Shown: one piece after another, positions 1-10,168 of the stretch | Position numbering within the stretch: the stretch's first letter is position 1 | Layout of the letters: each line of letters opens with the position of its first letter | Assembly (NCBI GenBank): GCA_003024175.1 | Contig: MDYQ01000069.1 | Span: 146,985 to 210,984 of the forward strand | Source: Planoprotostelium fungivorum | Lineage: Eukaryota > Evosea > Variosea > Cavosteliida > Cavosteliaceae | Length of the DNA: 64,000 bases | Reading direction: 5' to 3' | Notes under the pieces: model-generated | The model's database searches: none | Told to the model about the DNA's origin: nothing | The model's input: the letters and a program-made list of their open reading frames with translations, nothing else | Translations under genes and position numbers: made by a program

Positions 1-436
1 CCGACGAGGAGGTGTGCGACGGGAGGAATCGGATCTCGCAGAGGGATCATCGTCGATAGAGAGGGGAGGTCGTAGAGGGGGCACATCTTGTGTCGCTGGG
101 TTCTGTACCTCCGTGTGGGGTCGTTTCATCGCCGGCCACTGCCTCTCGGGGGGAATTGTGTGAAATGTCTCCTTGTATGCTTGGAGTGTGTACTGATATC
201 TGGCATACGAGGACTCGAATGAAGTCTGCACCTACTTCGAGTGTATCTCCAAAGAAGTCGTTGCAGTCTCGCTTGTATTTGGCTTCATCTGTGCGATGCT
301 TCTTCCAGAACTCTTCGATGGGCTGGCTTGGAAATAACTTTGATCCATCGTAGTCGCCGTATTTGAACTTGAGCTGCAGGAATCTTTTGTATTCTCTCGC
401 GAGAGCAGCATTTCCGTTTGTGTTGGTCGTATTCAT
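1..436 (-). pseudogene. Frameshifted, left-truncated paralogue of the ubiquitin-tailed gene at 908-1645
   Basis: The N-terminal part (start at 436, MNTTNTNGN) reads AREYKRFLQLKFKYGDYDG and SQPIEEFWKKHR. It aligns residue for residue with the gene at 908-1645. Near 221-229 the alignment moves to another frame: the paralogue has a 15-base stretch where this copy has 13, a net loss of two bases. In the shifted frame the match resumes (FESSYARYQYTLQAYKETF, then PATQDVP) and runs open to base 1. The gene therefore leaves the window on the left, where a ubiquitin-like tail would be expected. It is either a decaying duplicate or a sequencing indel. I do not know a named family; the W-H-containing core looks like a conserved protist domain. 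Confidence 0.6.
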
Positions 437-907
437 GTGACGGTGTTTGTTGATCGCGGAAAGAAACACTGGTTGCAACCTCAAAAGCGTAATCGTATAT
501 TTCACGAAATCTACAGAAGACATGTGAACAAACGATCGCCACGAATGACGACCCCGAACACGCGTATTGTGTATAAAGGTCCATTCAACCCATAAGAATG
601 ATGGAAGAGGTCGAGTGCTCATTTGAAATCTCCAGATCTGCAATCAGAGACTTGATTCCGTCCTGCGTGCCCACCTCTGAGAGGCCCAGGCACTCATCCC
701 CTTCTATCTCCCAGCTCCATCAACAGAGATGGCAACACGAGTGTAAACGGACGTATGAGCACGACCAAGAGCGTCAAGACGATCATCATGACATTACGCG
801 ATCGGCGTGACTTCCTTCAACACGAGTGTCTGAACGATGTTTGAAGAAGTAAAAGATTCGATAATTTTCCATTCTTTATAAATCATACGTTGTAATGATG
901 TGCCACA
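437..907. other. Intergenic, 471 bp
   Basis: Spacer between two head-to-tail paralogues on the minus strand. It should hold the promoter of the frameshifted copy and the 3' flank of its neighbour. Open frames on either strand have poor codon use and no recognisable motif. I see no RNA gene or repeat. Confidence 0.4.
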
Positions 908-1645
908 TCAGCAGCCAGTGAGTGGGATGTACAGATATACAGTGCTCTCTTTCGTCACACCGTATTCATCCATCGTCATTTCGTTCGACAACCGTTTGCC
1001 ACTCCATATCAGTCGTTGGGATTCTGTAGGGATCATTGTCTTGTCTCTTACCAACACTTTGAGTTCTGCAACGGTGGTGCCCGCAGTCACCGTGATGGTG
1101 TGCCAATCTCCAGTCAAACCTCGAATGAAGATCTGGTAAGGGGTATTGAAATCGGTAGCTGATGGTTTCTTCTTCTGATTGCAATGTGGAAGGCATGAAT
1201 CACCAGTGATATTGATCGAACTGCGAGATGGAAATCGCAAAACGGGCTTAAGAGTGTTGATAGAGTAGAAAGGCCATGTCTTGCATAGACAGGGCACATC
1301 TCGTGTTGCTGGGTTATGTGCATCACGTTTCGGTGCCGGCCATTGCAACTTGGGGGGATCCATCTGAAACACCTCTTTGTATGCCAAGAGTGTGTACTGA
1401 TACCTGCCGTACGAAGACTCGAATGAAATCTCAGCACCTGCTTCGATGATCCTTCCAAAGGATGATTCGCAGTCTGTCTTGTAGCTTGTTGCGTTCGAGC
1501 GGTGCTCCTTCCAGAACTGTTCGATGGGCTGGCTCGGATGCAATCGTGATCCGTCATAATCTCCAAACTTGAATTTGAGCAGCAGGAATCTCCTGTATTC
1601 TGCCGCGAGAGCAGGGTCGTATATCATGGGGTGGCGGATATCCAT
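908..1645 (-). CDS. Unnamed conserved domain plus C-terminal ubiquitin-like domain
   Basis: Single-exon gene of about 245 residues starting at MDIRHPMIYDP. An upstream in-frame Met at 1741 exists, but homology with the paralogue at 1-436 begins only near the chosen start. Residues 12-90 hold the family core: EYRRFLLLKFKFGDYDG, SQPIEQFWKEHR, then FESSYGRYQYTLLAYKEVF. The last 75 residues form a ubiquitin-like beta-grasp fold (TVTAGTTVAELKVLVRDK, QRLIWSGKRL, MTMDEYGV). It ends in TGC rather than a GlyGly processing tail, so the domain is probably a fixed fold and not a conjugatable modifier. A role in ubiquitin-linked protein turnover is only a guess. Tandem paralogue immediately downstream. 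Confidence 0.7.
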   Translation of the reverse strand: MDIRHPMIYDPALAAEYRRFLLLKFKFGDYDGSRLHPSQPIEQFWKEHRSNATSYKTDCESSFGRIIEAGAEISFESSYGRYQYTLLAYKEVFQMDPPKLQWPAPKRDAHNPATRDVPCLCKTWPFYSINTLKPVLRFPSRSSINITGDSCLPHCNQKKKPSATDFNTPYQIFIRGLTGDWHTITVTAGTTVAELKVLVRDKTMIPTESQRLIWSGKRLSNEMTMDEYGVTKESTVYLYIPLTGC

Positions 1646-2041
1646 GAGAGATGGTATCACCAAACGTGCAGTGGAAGCTCGGTTGCTTGTTGGTTTGATG
1701 ATCAGAAAATGAAAGCAACCAACCCGTTTTGTGAGTTGCAACTTTTAATATTTCGTGAAATTTACGATACCAGAAGACTTGAAGACAGACGATCATCTAT
1801 GCAATTCTCAAAAATCGAGGTCACTCAGCATTCCATTCAAAAGAAGTTTGATCTCGATCACTTGTGCATAAAGAGTCTCACATCAAATGGTGTAAGCGTG
1901 GTGTGGCTGATTTTTATTTTATCAATATTAGATTCTATCAGAATACTTATTCTACAATGCTCACAACTACACACGAAAATTCGTTGACGGTGTTTTTCAT
2001 TTACGTCACAGATCATCATCATCACATCGATCGCAGGCAGC
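1646..2041. other. Intergenic divergent promoter region, 396 bp
   Basis: Lies between a minus-strand gene and the plus-strand DUF1295 gene, so it should contain both promoters. It becomes A/T-rich towards 1740-2000. No clear gene or RNA is visible. Confidence 0.4.
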
Positions 2042-2992
2042 ATGTCCCTCCTTCACCTATTTCAATCCACGAGCCCGTTTCTACGCAACCTACTTCCTGC
2101 CATCGGTACCTCATACGGATTACAAGCTCTCGTCGCACTACCATCCATCCTCCTTCAATCCGAACGATTCTATGACGTTTCTGGCTCTCTCACCTACCTG
2201 TCTTGCGTCACCCTATCTCTCCTCCTCCCGACGGCACGAACTCACATATGGTCTTCACCAGAGTTCAACTGGAGGCAATTGGCTCTCAGCGCCGCCGTCA
2301 TGACGTGGGCAACGCGTCTCGGTGCTTATCTATTCCGTCGCATCAACATGGAGAATGGTCAAGACAGCCGATTCACAAAGATCCGAGGCAATCCCGTGAG
2401 ATTCGCCTCTGCCTTCTTCGCTCAAGCTACGTGGGTGACCCTCTGCTCCCTTCCTGTTCTGGCCGTCAACTCTCTCCCAGCATCTGCCTTCCCCAATGAT
2501 CCCTCCATCACGATCACCGACATCATTGGATTCTCCGTCTACCTCTTTGGAATCGGTTTCGAATGTCTGGCCGATTATCAGAAGAGTGTCTGGAGCCACG
2601 AGAAGAGACAGAAGAGACACGAAGAGGAGTTCATCACGCGAGGCCTGTGGGGAACATCGAGACATCCCAACTACTTTGGTGAGATCACTCTGTGGACTGG
2701 TATCGCCATCGCCAGTGCCGGCGTCCTCTGCAGTGACGCAGCAGTTACATCATTGGGATTAGAAAGCAAGGTATTGGGTAGACTCGCCATGTTCAGCATG
2801 GCGGCCGTGAGTCCTTCTTTCGTGACACTGCTGCTGTTCAAGGTGAGAGAACGTTCTCGAGGAGGGAGTTGATGAGAGGAGGTGTCCGGAATACCGTTGA
2901 CTGAGAAGAAATACGATAAGAAGTACGCGGGCAACAAATCATACCAGCAGTGGAAGAAGAACACTCCCCTGTTTTTCCCCAAACTCTTTTAA
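2042..2992 (+). CDS. DUF1295 / steroid 5-alpha-reductase-like membrane protein
   Basis: Two exons, 2042-2842 and 2879-2992, separated by a 36-base GTGAGA...GAG intron. Splicing replaces a short artefactual tail with EVSGIPLTEKKYDKKY and a WKKNTPLFFPKLF end, which matches the usual DUF1295 C-terminus. The protein is about 305 residues with several hydrophobic segments. The family signature is clear: WSHEKRQKRHEEEFITRGLW followed directly by TSRHPNYFGEITLW. The family is related to 3-oxo-5-alpha-steroid 4-dehydrogenases and isoprenylcysteine methyltransferases. It is presumably an ER integral membrane enzyme acting on a lipid or steroid; the substrate is unknown. Confidence 0.85.
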
Positions 2993-3305
2993 ATAGATCA
3001 AGTGGTCGATTCTCTGTCGTCCATCTCATTCATCATCGTCATCTTTCGTCTACCGATGTGCTCGCATAAATATGACCTATGTGATGATACAGACGACCTT
3101 CTAAAACAATGGACGTAGGAAGATGAACCTGATCGAAAAATCGAAAATGGTTTGAATCACTGTCGTTATACAACGTGTGCTGCGGTCCTTCATCCAATGA
3201 AACGCCGAACACACAGACGCGGAGGTCCGATTTCAGAGAACATGACAACCGAACACGTCGCATCGTCCACAACCAACAACAATACATCACATCGATCAGA
3301 CACAG
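2993..3305. other. Intergenic, 313 bp
   Basis: Promoter space of the downstream SNARE gene. Open frames here are short and unconvincing. No RNA gene seen. Confidence 0.35.
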
Positions 3306-4377
3306 ATGAACGATAGACTATCGGAGCTACAGAAGGTGAGTTCACCAAACACCACTCTGAACTTTCGACACACTGTTTGAGATCATCTGTGTTGATCATT
3401 GCAGATCCAATCGACTGATGCATGGTCAAGATCTCCTGTCCCTCTTCAGACAATCGATCCAAACATCATAGAGACAGATAAGGAACACAAGAAACAGAAG
3501 AAAAGTAAGACGAAGAGAACAAAGTCCACGGAATCAGAGCCATCACCTTCAGAAGATGGAGATTTCATGACGAGCTTCTTCTCTCAAGTCGGTCAGATGA
3601 AGAAGACGATCACGATGATCGAAGAAACGACGCGAAGACTGCAAGCGGTCACCACTCAGACAGATCTGAGTTCATTATCCTCCCTCCTCGGCGATACCAA
3701 CTGCAGCATCGCACAACTCCGCGACGATCTCCTTCTCATGGGAAAAGAGAACACGATGCTGGGTGACGATCCAAAGATCGCTCGATCATCAGAGTACACC
3801 ATACGAGTCAATGCATTCTACGCCATCAAGTCCAAGTTTTTCGATGCGGCGAGGCATTACGAAGAGGCTCAACTGCGAGCGAAAAACAAGGAAGAACAAC
3901 ATGCAGAGCGTAGAATCCGCGTAGGTGAGAACATGATGATGCACATCCTCCATCTGACCGTCTTCAGTGTTACCTCATGCGACACAAGACGAGATCGAAG
4001 AGATCGTCAACCAAGGAGACGACATCTTTCAACAGAAGCTCATGGACAAGAGACAACACCAAGCCGCCGTGGAAGCCCTCACCGTTGTAGAAACCCAACG
4101 CCAACAGATCCACCATCTCGAGCAGTCCATCGCAGAACTCCACCAATTGTTCTTAGACATGGCCCTATTAGTCGATGAGCAGGGGGAGATGATCAACGTC
4201 ATCGAGATGAACGTCAACAAGACGAGGCAGTACGTCATAGAGGCCAACCACGAGTTGAAGTTGGCACTCAAGTATTCAAAGTCTGCCAGAAAGAAGATTG
4301 CCGTTCTCATCGTAGGTGCAGTGGTGGGCGTTGCGGTCGGGGTCGGGGGTCTCGCTACGAAATTAGTGGGGATATAA
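3306..4377 (+). CDS. Qa-SNARE (syntaxin)
   Basis: Three exons: 3306-3335 (MNDRLSELQK), 3405-3924 and 3968-4377. The phases join cleanly, giving RIRVVLPHATQDEIEEIV at the last junction. The protein is about 320 residues: a charged Lys/Ser-rich linker, a helical Habc-like region (SFFSQVGQMKKTITMIEETT onwards), the SNARE motif, and a C-terminal anchor rich in Val/Gly (IAVLIVGAVVGVAVGVGG). The zero-layer glutamine sits in LFLDMALLVDEQGEMINVIE, the Qa signature. As a target-membrane SNARE it should drive vesicle fusion. The short start and Habc pattern fit plasma-membrane or endosomal syntaxins; the exact compartment cannot be told from sequence. Confidence 0.9.
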
Positions 4378-4780
4378 ATATTTATTGTGTTTTATTTCTC
4401 TGTTTCTGATACGTGGCCCTCTAAGTCGATCATCTCTCTCATGTGACGACTTAGATTGCACAAGCAACAGACCATCCGTGAGGATGAGTGGACTCATCCT
4501 CTCCCATGTGTCCACTAAGTTGCACAAGCAGTTGTATGTAGATGTTCACGTCTATCGATGCACGTGGTGAATCCTGCCTTCAGATGAGAATGATATCATC
4601 GTGTGGTGTGGCTCTGTGACGGTTTTGACGGTATGATTCGGTGTTCATCTACAGCTCCTTTAGCCGTAAGTGGCGTCGGAGGGCGGAAGTCGAGCCTCCT
4701 AGGAAGGCGAGGAAGATCAATCGCCGGGGGCACAATTGTGTCCTCCACCATGCTCACAAATATCTCGACGCTTGTTCGAG
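4378..4780. other. Intergenic, with hairpin and direct repeats
   Basis: Holds the SNARE 3' flank and the MFS promoter. Between about 4440 and 4535 there are two imperfect direct repeats containing TTGCACAAGCA, or a near match, on either side of a perfect hairpin (separate entry). No protein-coding signal is convincing. Confidence 0.5.
4480..4501 (+). other. Perfect 9-bp hairpin in SNARE 3' flank
   Basis: GAGGATGAG, loop TGGA, CTCATCCTC. It lies about 100 bases past the syntaxin stop and is flanked by a direct repeat (CATGTG...TTGCACAAGCA-like at about 4440-4470 and 4504-4535). It could be a 3'UTR structure or part of a small RNA. Function unknown. Confidence 0.45.
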
Positions 4781-6762
4781 ATGCAGAGCACAGACCAAAC
4801 TCTACCACGCCGGCCGTGGCGTTATCACGTGACAAGCTACGCAGACATCGCCAATGCGAAGTATCAAGGGAAGGGAACGAAAGAAAGTCCATACATCGTG
4901 GACTGGCTTCCGGGAGATGTTGAAGATCCTATGAAGTGGTCTGATCTACGAAAATGGTCTCTCACATTATTCGTCTCTATTGCCACTCTGGCCGTTGCCT
5001 TCTGTTCATCAGCATATGTGAGTCACAGATCTGATGGTGCACGAGGAATGACGGACGACAGAGTGGCGGAGCACGAGAGATCCTCTTGGAGTTCAAGACA
5101 GGAACCATCGAGTTCATCTTGGGAGTGTCACTGTTTGTCCTGGGTTTTGCTTTAGGTCCACTCTTGTGGGCTCCATTATCAGAGGTGATGTGATGTTTTC
5201 AAGATCACGATCTCTAAATTCTTTAGATCTTCGGTCGAAGACTTCTCTTCCTGATCACCTACGCTGCTCTCACTGCATTCAACGCCGGAGCTGCGGGGGC
5301 TCAGAACATCGAGACCCTCCTCATCCTGCGTTTTTTCGCAGGATCATTCGGTTCTTCTCCCCTGACCAACGTGAGAAGTGAATCACGTGACACGTAAAAT
5401 GACGTCATCAGTCAGGAGGTACCCTGGCCGATATGTTTCCCGCCAAAACGAGAGGCCTTGCCATGGTTCTCTTCGCTGCGGCTCCCTTTTTGGGACCGGC
5501 AATTGGGCCCATCGTTGGAGGCTTCGTGGGACAGACCATCGGTTGGAGATGGATCGAAGGTACGTCTCTCGTCCATTTCTTTCATTCTCTCTTATTCTCT
5601 TTTCCTCACGTTACAACAGGTGTCATGGCTATCTTCACGGGTTTCATCTTGATACTGGGCTACTTGGTACTACCAGAGACATACGCCCCCGTGCTCCTGC
5701 GACAGCGTGCAAAGTTGCTGTCAAAGACGGAGAGGGCCGAATACGTGTCCAAGTTCGAGGCACAGAAGAGACTCAACTACGTCGACCTCTTCAAGACCTC
5801 CCTGGGTCGTCCCTGGGTCCTACTCTTCTTAGAACCCATCGTCCTCCTATTGAGCATCTACATGGCCATCGTCTATGGGTGAGTTTTACCCTCGTCTCGT
5901 TGTAGTCTGACGATATCGCAGTATCCTTTACATGCTCTTCGCAGCGTTTCCCATCGTCTTTCAACAGGGAAGGGGCTGGTCGCCCGGCATCGGTGGCTTA
6001 GCTTTCCTCGGTATCATTGGTGGCATGGTGTGCACCGTTGCCTACTGTGTATTCATCGAAAATCCACGTTACACGAAGGCGGTGGACAGGAACAACGGGA
6101 GAGCTCCACCCGAAGAGAGGCTGCCCACGGCCATCATCGGAGCCTTCTTACTTCCCATCGGTTTATTTTGGTTCTCTTGGACCAATTATCCTTCCATTCA
6201 CTGGATCGTCCCCATTCTGGCAGGAGCTCCCTTCGGTGAACGAATTGAGAGGAACTCTTCATCTGATAGATGGACAGGCGCTGGTATGGTCTTTGTCTTT
6301 CTAGCCATCATGAACTACCTGGTCGACACGTACGTCATCTATGCTGCCAGTGTTCTGGCTGCCAACTCTGTATTGAGAAGTTTATTTGGTATGGCATTCC
6401 GTGAGTCCATTTCAATGTGGTGTTCATCACTCACCCGCACTTCAGCTCTCTTCACCAGCAACATGTACAAGACCCTGGGCATACACTGGGCCTCTTCTAT
6501 CGCCGCTTTTCTCTCGCTCGTCTGCATCCCAGCACCCATCGTCTTCTATTTATACGGCGCTCGCATCAGAGCTGCATCGAAATACGCAACGGAAGCAGAG
6601 GCTTTCATCATCAAGATGATGGAGGCTGCCAGGAAGGCGAGAGAGCCACCATCGCAGATCAAAGACGAAGCGGGAGGTGTCACCGAAGAGGAAGAGATGA
6701 CGGAGCTATCGAAATCAGTTGTGATCAACGTAAGAGAGAAAGAGTCTGGCTCTGCTGTGTGA
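4781..6762 (+). CDS. MFS transporter, fungal DHA1 type
   Basis: Eight exons: 4781-5017, 5062-5184, 5227-5370, 5412-5559, 5620-5878, 5922-6235, 6278-6400 and 6446-6762, all in consistent phase. The start at MQSTDQTL gives a cytosolic N-tail with IVDWLPGDVEDPMKWSDLRKW, the hallmark entry of fungal multidrug/polyamine MFS proteins. It continues with SSAYSGGAREIL, LGVSLFVLGFALGPLLWAPL, FFAGSFGSSPLTNSGGTLAD, RGLAMVLFAAAPFLGPAIGP and GAGMVFVFLAIMNYLVDTY. About 12 TM segments. It should be a plasma-membrane proton antiporter for drugs, polyamines or similar small molecules; the substrate cannot be deduced. The resemblance to ascomycete DHA1 proteins is close (judged from memory). Confidence 0.9.
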
Positions 6763-6852
6763 TAAAGTTTTGACCGTTTGTAAATTGTAAAATACACTTG
6801 GATTCACACCTAATTGTAGAATTGTAGATTTTCCTCCAGCTCCGGCAGAAAC

Positions 6853-9800
6853 ATGCCTCGCCTGATCGATCCGGTCCATTGGTCCATCATCGATCAAGCG
6901 TCTGAAGATACGACCCAACCTTTCATCTCCTTTCAGAGTCGTGCCGGAAATCGATTTCACATCCATCCGGTTGATGATGAACTCGTCCGAATCGTCCACG
7001 TGCCACCGAAAGATAAAAACGCCCCTTTCTCTCTGAGAGTCATCTCGTGGGAGGAGAGGAGATCGAAATGGTCCGTCACAATCATCAATCCAAAGAGCAT
7101 CCAATTGTCCAACACTACCAGTGCCATCGACATCCATGTGGATATATCTCACTCTCTGTCGCTCACGTGGTCTCGTAATGGAATCACCTTTTTGAAAGAC
7201 TTCAAGATGGCATACTCTCACGACATCCGCACAGGAAGGATGTACCACCGAATCTTTCGTGATTCGTACATCACCACCGACGAACATCAGAAGACCGTCA
7301 ATCATAATCATCCTCACCCTCCGTCACAAGTGGAATTCGTCTACGGTCTTGGAGAGACAAAAGGTGGTCTCATGAAAGGAGGCAAGAGATACACCATCGA
7401 TTCAAGGGACAGCTTGGGATATGATCCAGAAGAAACCGACCCTCTTTACAAGATCTGTCCCTTCTACACCATCCACGACAGCCAGAAGAACACTTGGACC
7501 GGCTTATACTACAACACACTCGTCCCTTCCATCATCGATCTAGGCGCCGAACACGATTTCAGCACCGGAAACTTCCGCAGCTACACCGTGGAGAACGGTA
7601 CGTCCCTCCCCCACCATTTCTCTCTCATCCCTCATCAGGTCCGCTCGACTACTACGTCTTAGCCCCCCGCGGCGGCCTCCCCGACGTCATTTCTCAGTTT
7701 GCTCGCCTCGTCACTCCACACTCCACCGGTCCCATGGGAAGTCCCAAAGACGGTTGGCAGACTAGCCCGACGCTCCCAAATCTGTCCCAATTTGGCTACC
7801 TGGCCAGCAGCCTCACCCTCTCTGAAAGGAAGGACGCTCAAACGGCCGTGTCAGAGTACATCGTCGAGACGAGACAGCACGGGTTTCCGGTGGATGGAAT
7901 GCATCTCAGTTCGGGATATTGCGTGGACGAGAAGAGTCAAGAGAGGAATTATTTCGTGTGGAATCGAGAAAAGTATCCGGACCCCTCGGAGATGGGAAGA
8001 AAGATGGAGGAGGAGATGTCGTGTCAGCTCATCATCAATGTCAAGCCATGGTGATCATCATCATCTATTGCCAATGTCTCATCGTAACATCCATCATCTC
8101 CGCCATCATCCATCATCATCCATCATCCATTCATCCATCATCATCCATTCATCCATCATCATCCATTCATCCATCATCATCCATCATCATCCATCATCCA
8201 TCATCATCCATCATCATCCATCATCATCCATCATCATCCATCATCATCATCCATCATCCATCATCATCCATCATCATCCATCATCATCCATTCATCTCAC
8301 GATCATCACACCGACATGATCCATGACAGGTTATTAGACGGCCACCCCTGGTACACTTCCACCTCCACCCAACGAGCTTTCGTCCGCTCCCCTCCCGATG
8401 CCCTCGACGACTCCGACCGCTGCGGCCACAACGGCGAGGCGAAGACCATCCACTGGAGTGCAAACATGGGCGAGACTGCAAAGGGCTCTTACATCGACTT
8501 CTCTTCCACCGAAGGTGACCAAGCTTGGCGCGGCTTCTTACGAGAAGGAGTCATGCGTCATCATATCACCGGCGTGTGGATAGACAACAACGAATTCAGC
8601 ACACTCTACGATGATTGTGTCTCGTTGAGAGGACAAGTGAACCCGTGGATGGAGCCGACGAATACAACGGAAACGGAAGTCAGCGGTAGGATGGGGTGGA
8701 GAGGTGACATCGCCGTGGGAGCCGTGGGAAGACAAGTCCTCACCATGGGAATGGCCCGCTCGACTTTCACGGAGCTGCTGCTCCATTCCCCCGGAATCCG
8801 TCCCACCGTCGTGACTCGATCGGCCGTGCCCGGTATCCAAGCTTACGCACACGGCACGTGGAGTGGAGACAACAGCACGACGTGGGAGACTCTACGCTAC
8901 AGCACGAAGATGTCCCTCTCTGTCGGCGTCAGCTTCGGCCCCGGCCTGTACGGTCATGACATCGGTGGCTTCAGCGGTACAAACAGCCCGTCGGCAGAGC
9001 TGCTGATCAGGTGGTGTCAGCAGTCCGCGTGGCATACGAGGTTCACTGTTCACTCTTGGAAGAAGATATCGACGACCTTGTTCATGTTCGAAGGCGAGCA
9101 GCCTGAGACGACTGAGATACTGAGAAAGACAATCGAGTGGAGATATCTGCTGTTACCTAGCTTGTATTCTCTCTACGTCACGGAATATCACAGGAAAGGA
9201 CATCCAGTCTTGAAGGTGAAGAGAAGTGATGACACCATCATCTACATCGATACGTTCGTCATGATGATGATGATGATGATCTGACGATGATGACAGCCAC
9301 TCCTGTGGTATCACAGTGTAGAACACCAGACGTTGACTCAAGACGAGCAGTTCCTCTTTGGTTCCCACGTCTTAGTCGCTCCCGTCCTCACTTTTCAATC
9401 GAGAGACATCACCTTCTACCTGCCGTGCGGTCAATGGTGCGAGCTCGACACCGGAAAATGGTTCGAGTCCACCGGTGAGACCATCACCATGGCTGCACCT
9501 CTCTCGAGGTGCCCGACATTGGTTCGGGCGGGAGGCATACTCGTGTTGGGAGGGGTGTGTCAGACCCACGCGTTCGACCGTGCGGGACGTACGGAACGTA
9601 CGGTACTACTGTTTCCGGGGCCCAGTGGAGGAGAGGGGGAGTTTACGCTCGTAGAGGACGATGGGAGGACGAACGACGCGGGATTTCGAGGAGTTTTCAG
9701 CGAGATCTCCATTCGATTCGAGGCCGATGCCAGCGAAGTACGTGTGGAGATGGAGACGAAGAGGGGGGACTACAAGGGACAGTGGGATTACCATTTTAAG

Positions 9801-9863
9801 CTGCCAGACGGAGACACGAGGACCATTCGTGGAGTGGAAGAGAAGATGAAGTATGTCGTCTGA
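6853..9863 (+). CDS. GH31 alpha-glucosidase
   Basis: Four exons: 6853-7597, 7639-8050, 8330-9215 and 9297-9863. Length is about 870 residues, usual for GH31. The first exon has the N-terminal beta-sandwich (FVYGLGETKGGLMKGGKRY). Catalytic signatures are clear: GVWIDNNEF carries the nucleophile Asp, and WSGDNSTTWETL the acid/base Asp. LYGHDIGGFSG and GSHVLVAPVL follow, then a C-terminal beta-sandwich. There is no obvious signal peptide, which suggests a cytosolic enzyme or an unusual export route. It should release glucose from the non-reducing ends of alpha-glucans; glucosidase II, maltase or xylosidase specificity is not resolved. Intron 2 is filled by a CATCATC microsatellite. Confidence 0.92.
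8051..8329 (+). repeat. CATCATC(C) microsatellite inside GH31 intron 2
   Basis: About 230 of 279 bases are CATCATCC/CATTCATC repeats. The intron still has a GTGATC donor and a GACAG acceptor, and removing it joins CCA-TG to G-TTA in frame (PWLLDG). It is much longer than other introns in the window. Likely length-polymorphic. Confidence 0.85.
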
Positions 9864-10168
9864 TAAAGAAGAGCTCTCTTCATCTCTTCAAAACCAACTT
9901 TCGCGCGGTGGATTGATCCGTTGTAAAATTTGTGATGGGAGACAAAAGCTACGACACGATGGATTCCCGTGCGGTCTCCCATCACAGTATTAGCATCGCC
10001 CACGACTGCTTACCTTACGAGTTCGGAATGGGATCGTTCAGTCAGGTATGATCGTAGCTGCGTGATCTACGCTTGACCACATATCTGTTCTGTTTAGAAT
10101 CCAAGCCCACTAATAAGATTTCACAATGTGCATCTTTCGTCGCGCAACATTTGACATAATCTCAACTT
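9864..10168. other. Intergenic between convergent genes, holding a 5S-like sequence
   Basis: Lies between the GH31 stop and the beta-helix gene stop on the opposite strand. Its only recognisable content is the truncated 5S rRNA copy annotated separately. Confidence 0.6.
9947..10060 (-). pseudogene. 5S rRNA-like copy with 6-bp deletion
   Basis: Read on the minus strand it runs from CAGCTACGATCATACC to GTCGTAGCT, with the internal-promoter box GATGGGAGACCGC and a TTTT terminator straight after. It is 114 bases; the two copies near 14.2 and 14.9 kb are 120. The missing six bases (ACCCAC after CTGAAC) belong to one strand of helix III/loop B, so the RNA could not fold normally. Otherwise almost identical to the intact copies. 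Probably a non-functional dispersed 5S copy; an expressed variant is possible. Confidence 0.8.

Noticed and set aside
3039-3462. Minus-strand ORFs upstream of the SNARE
   Set aside because: Overlap the first SNARE intron and exon; no homology or codon support.
7699-8326. Plus-strand ORFs encoding His/Ser/Ile repeats
   Set aside because: They read through the CATCATC microsatellite in a GH31 intron.
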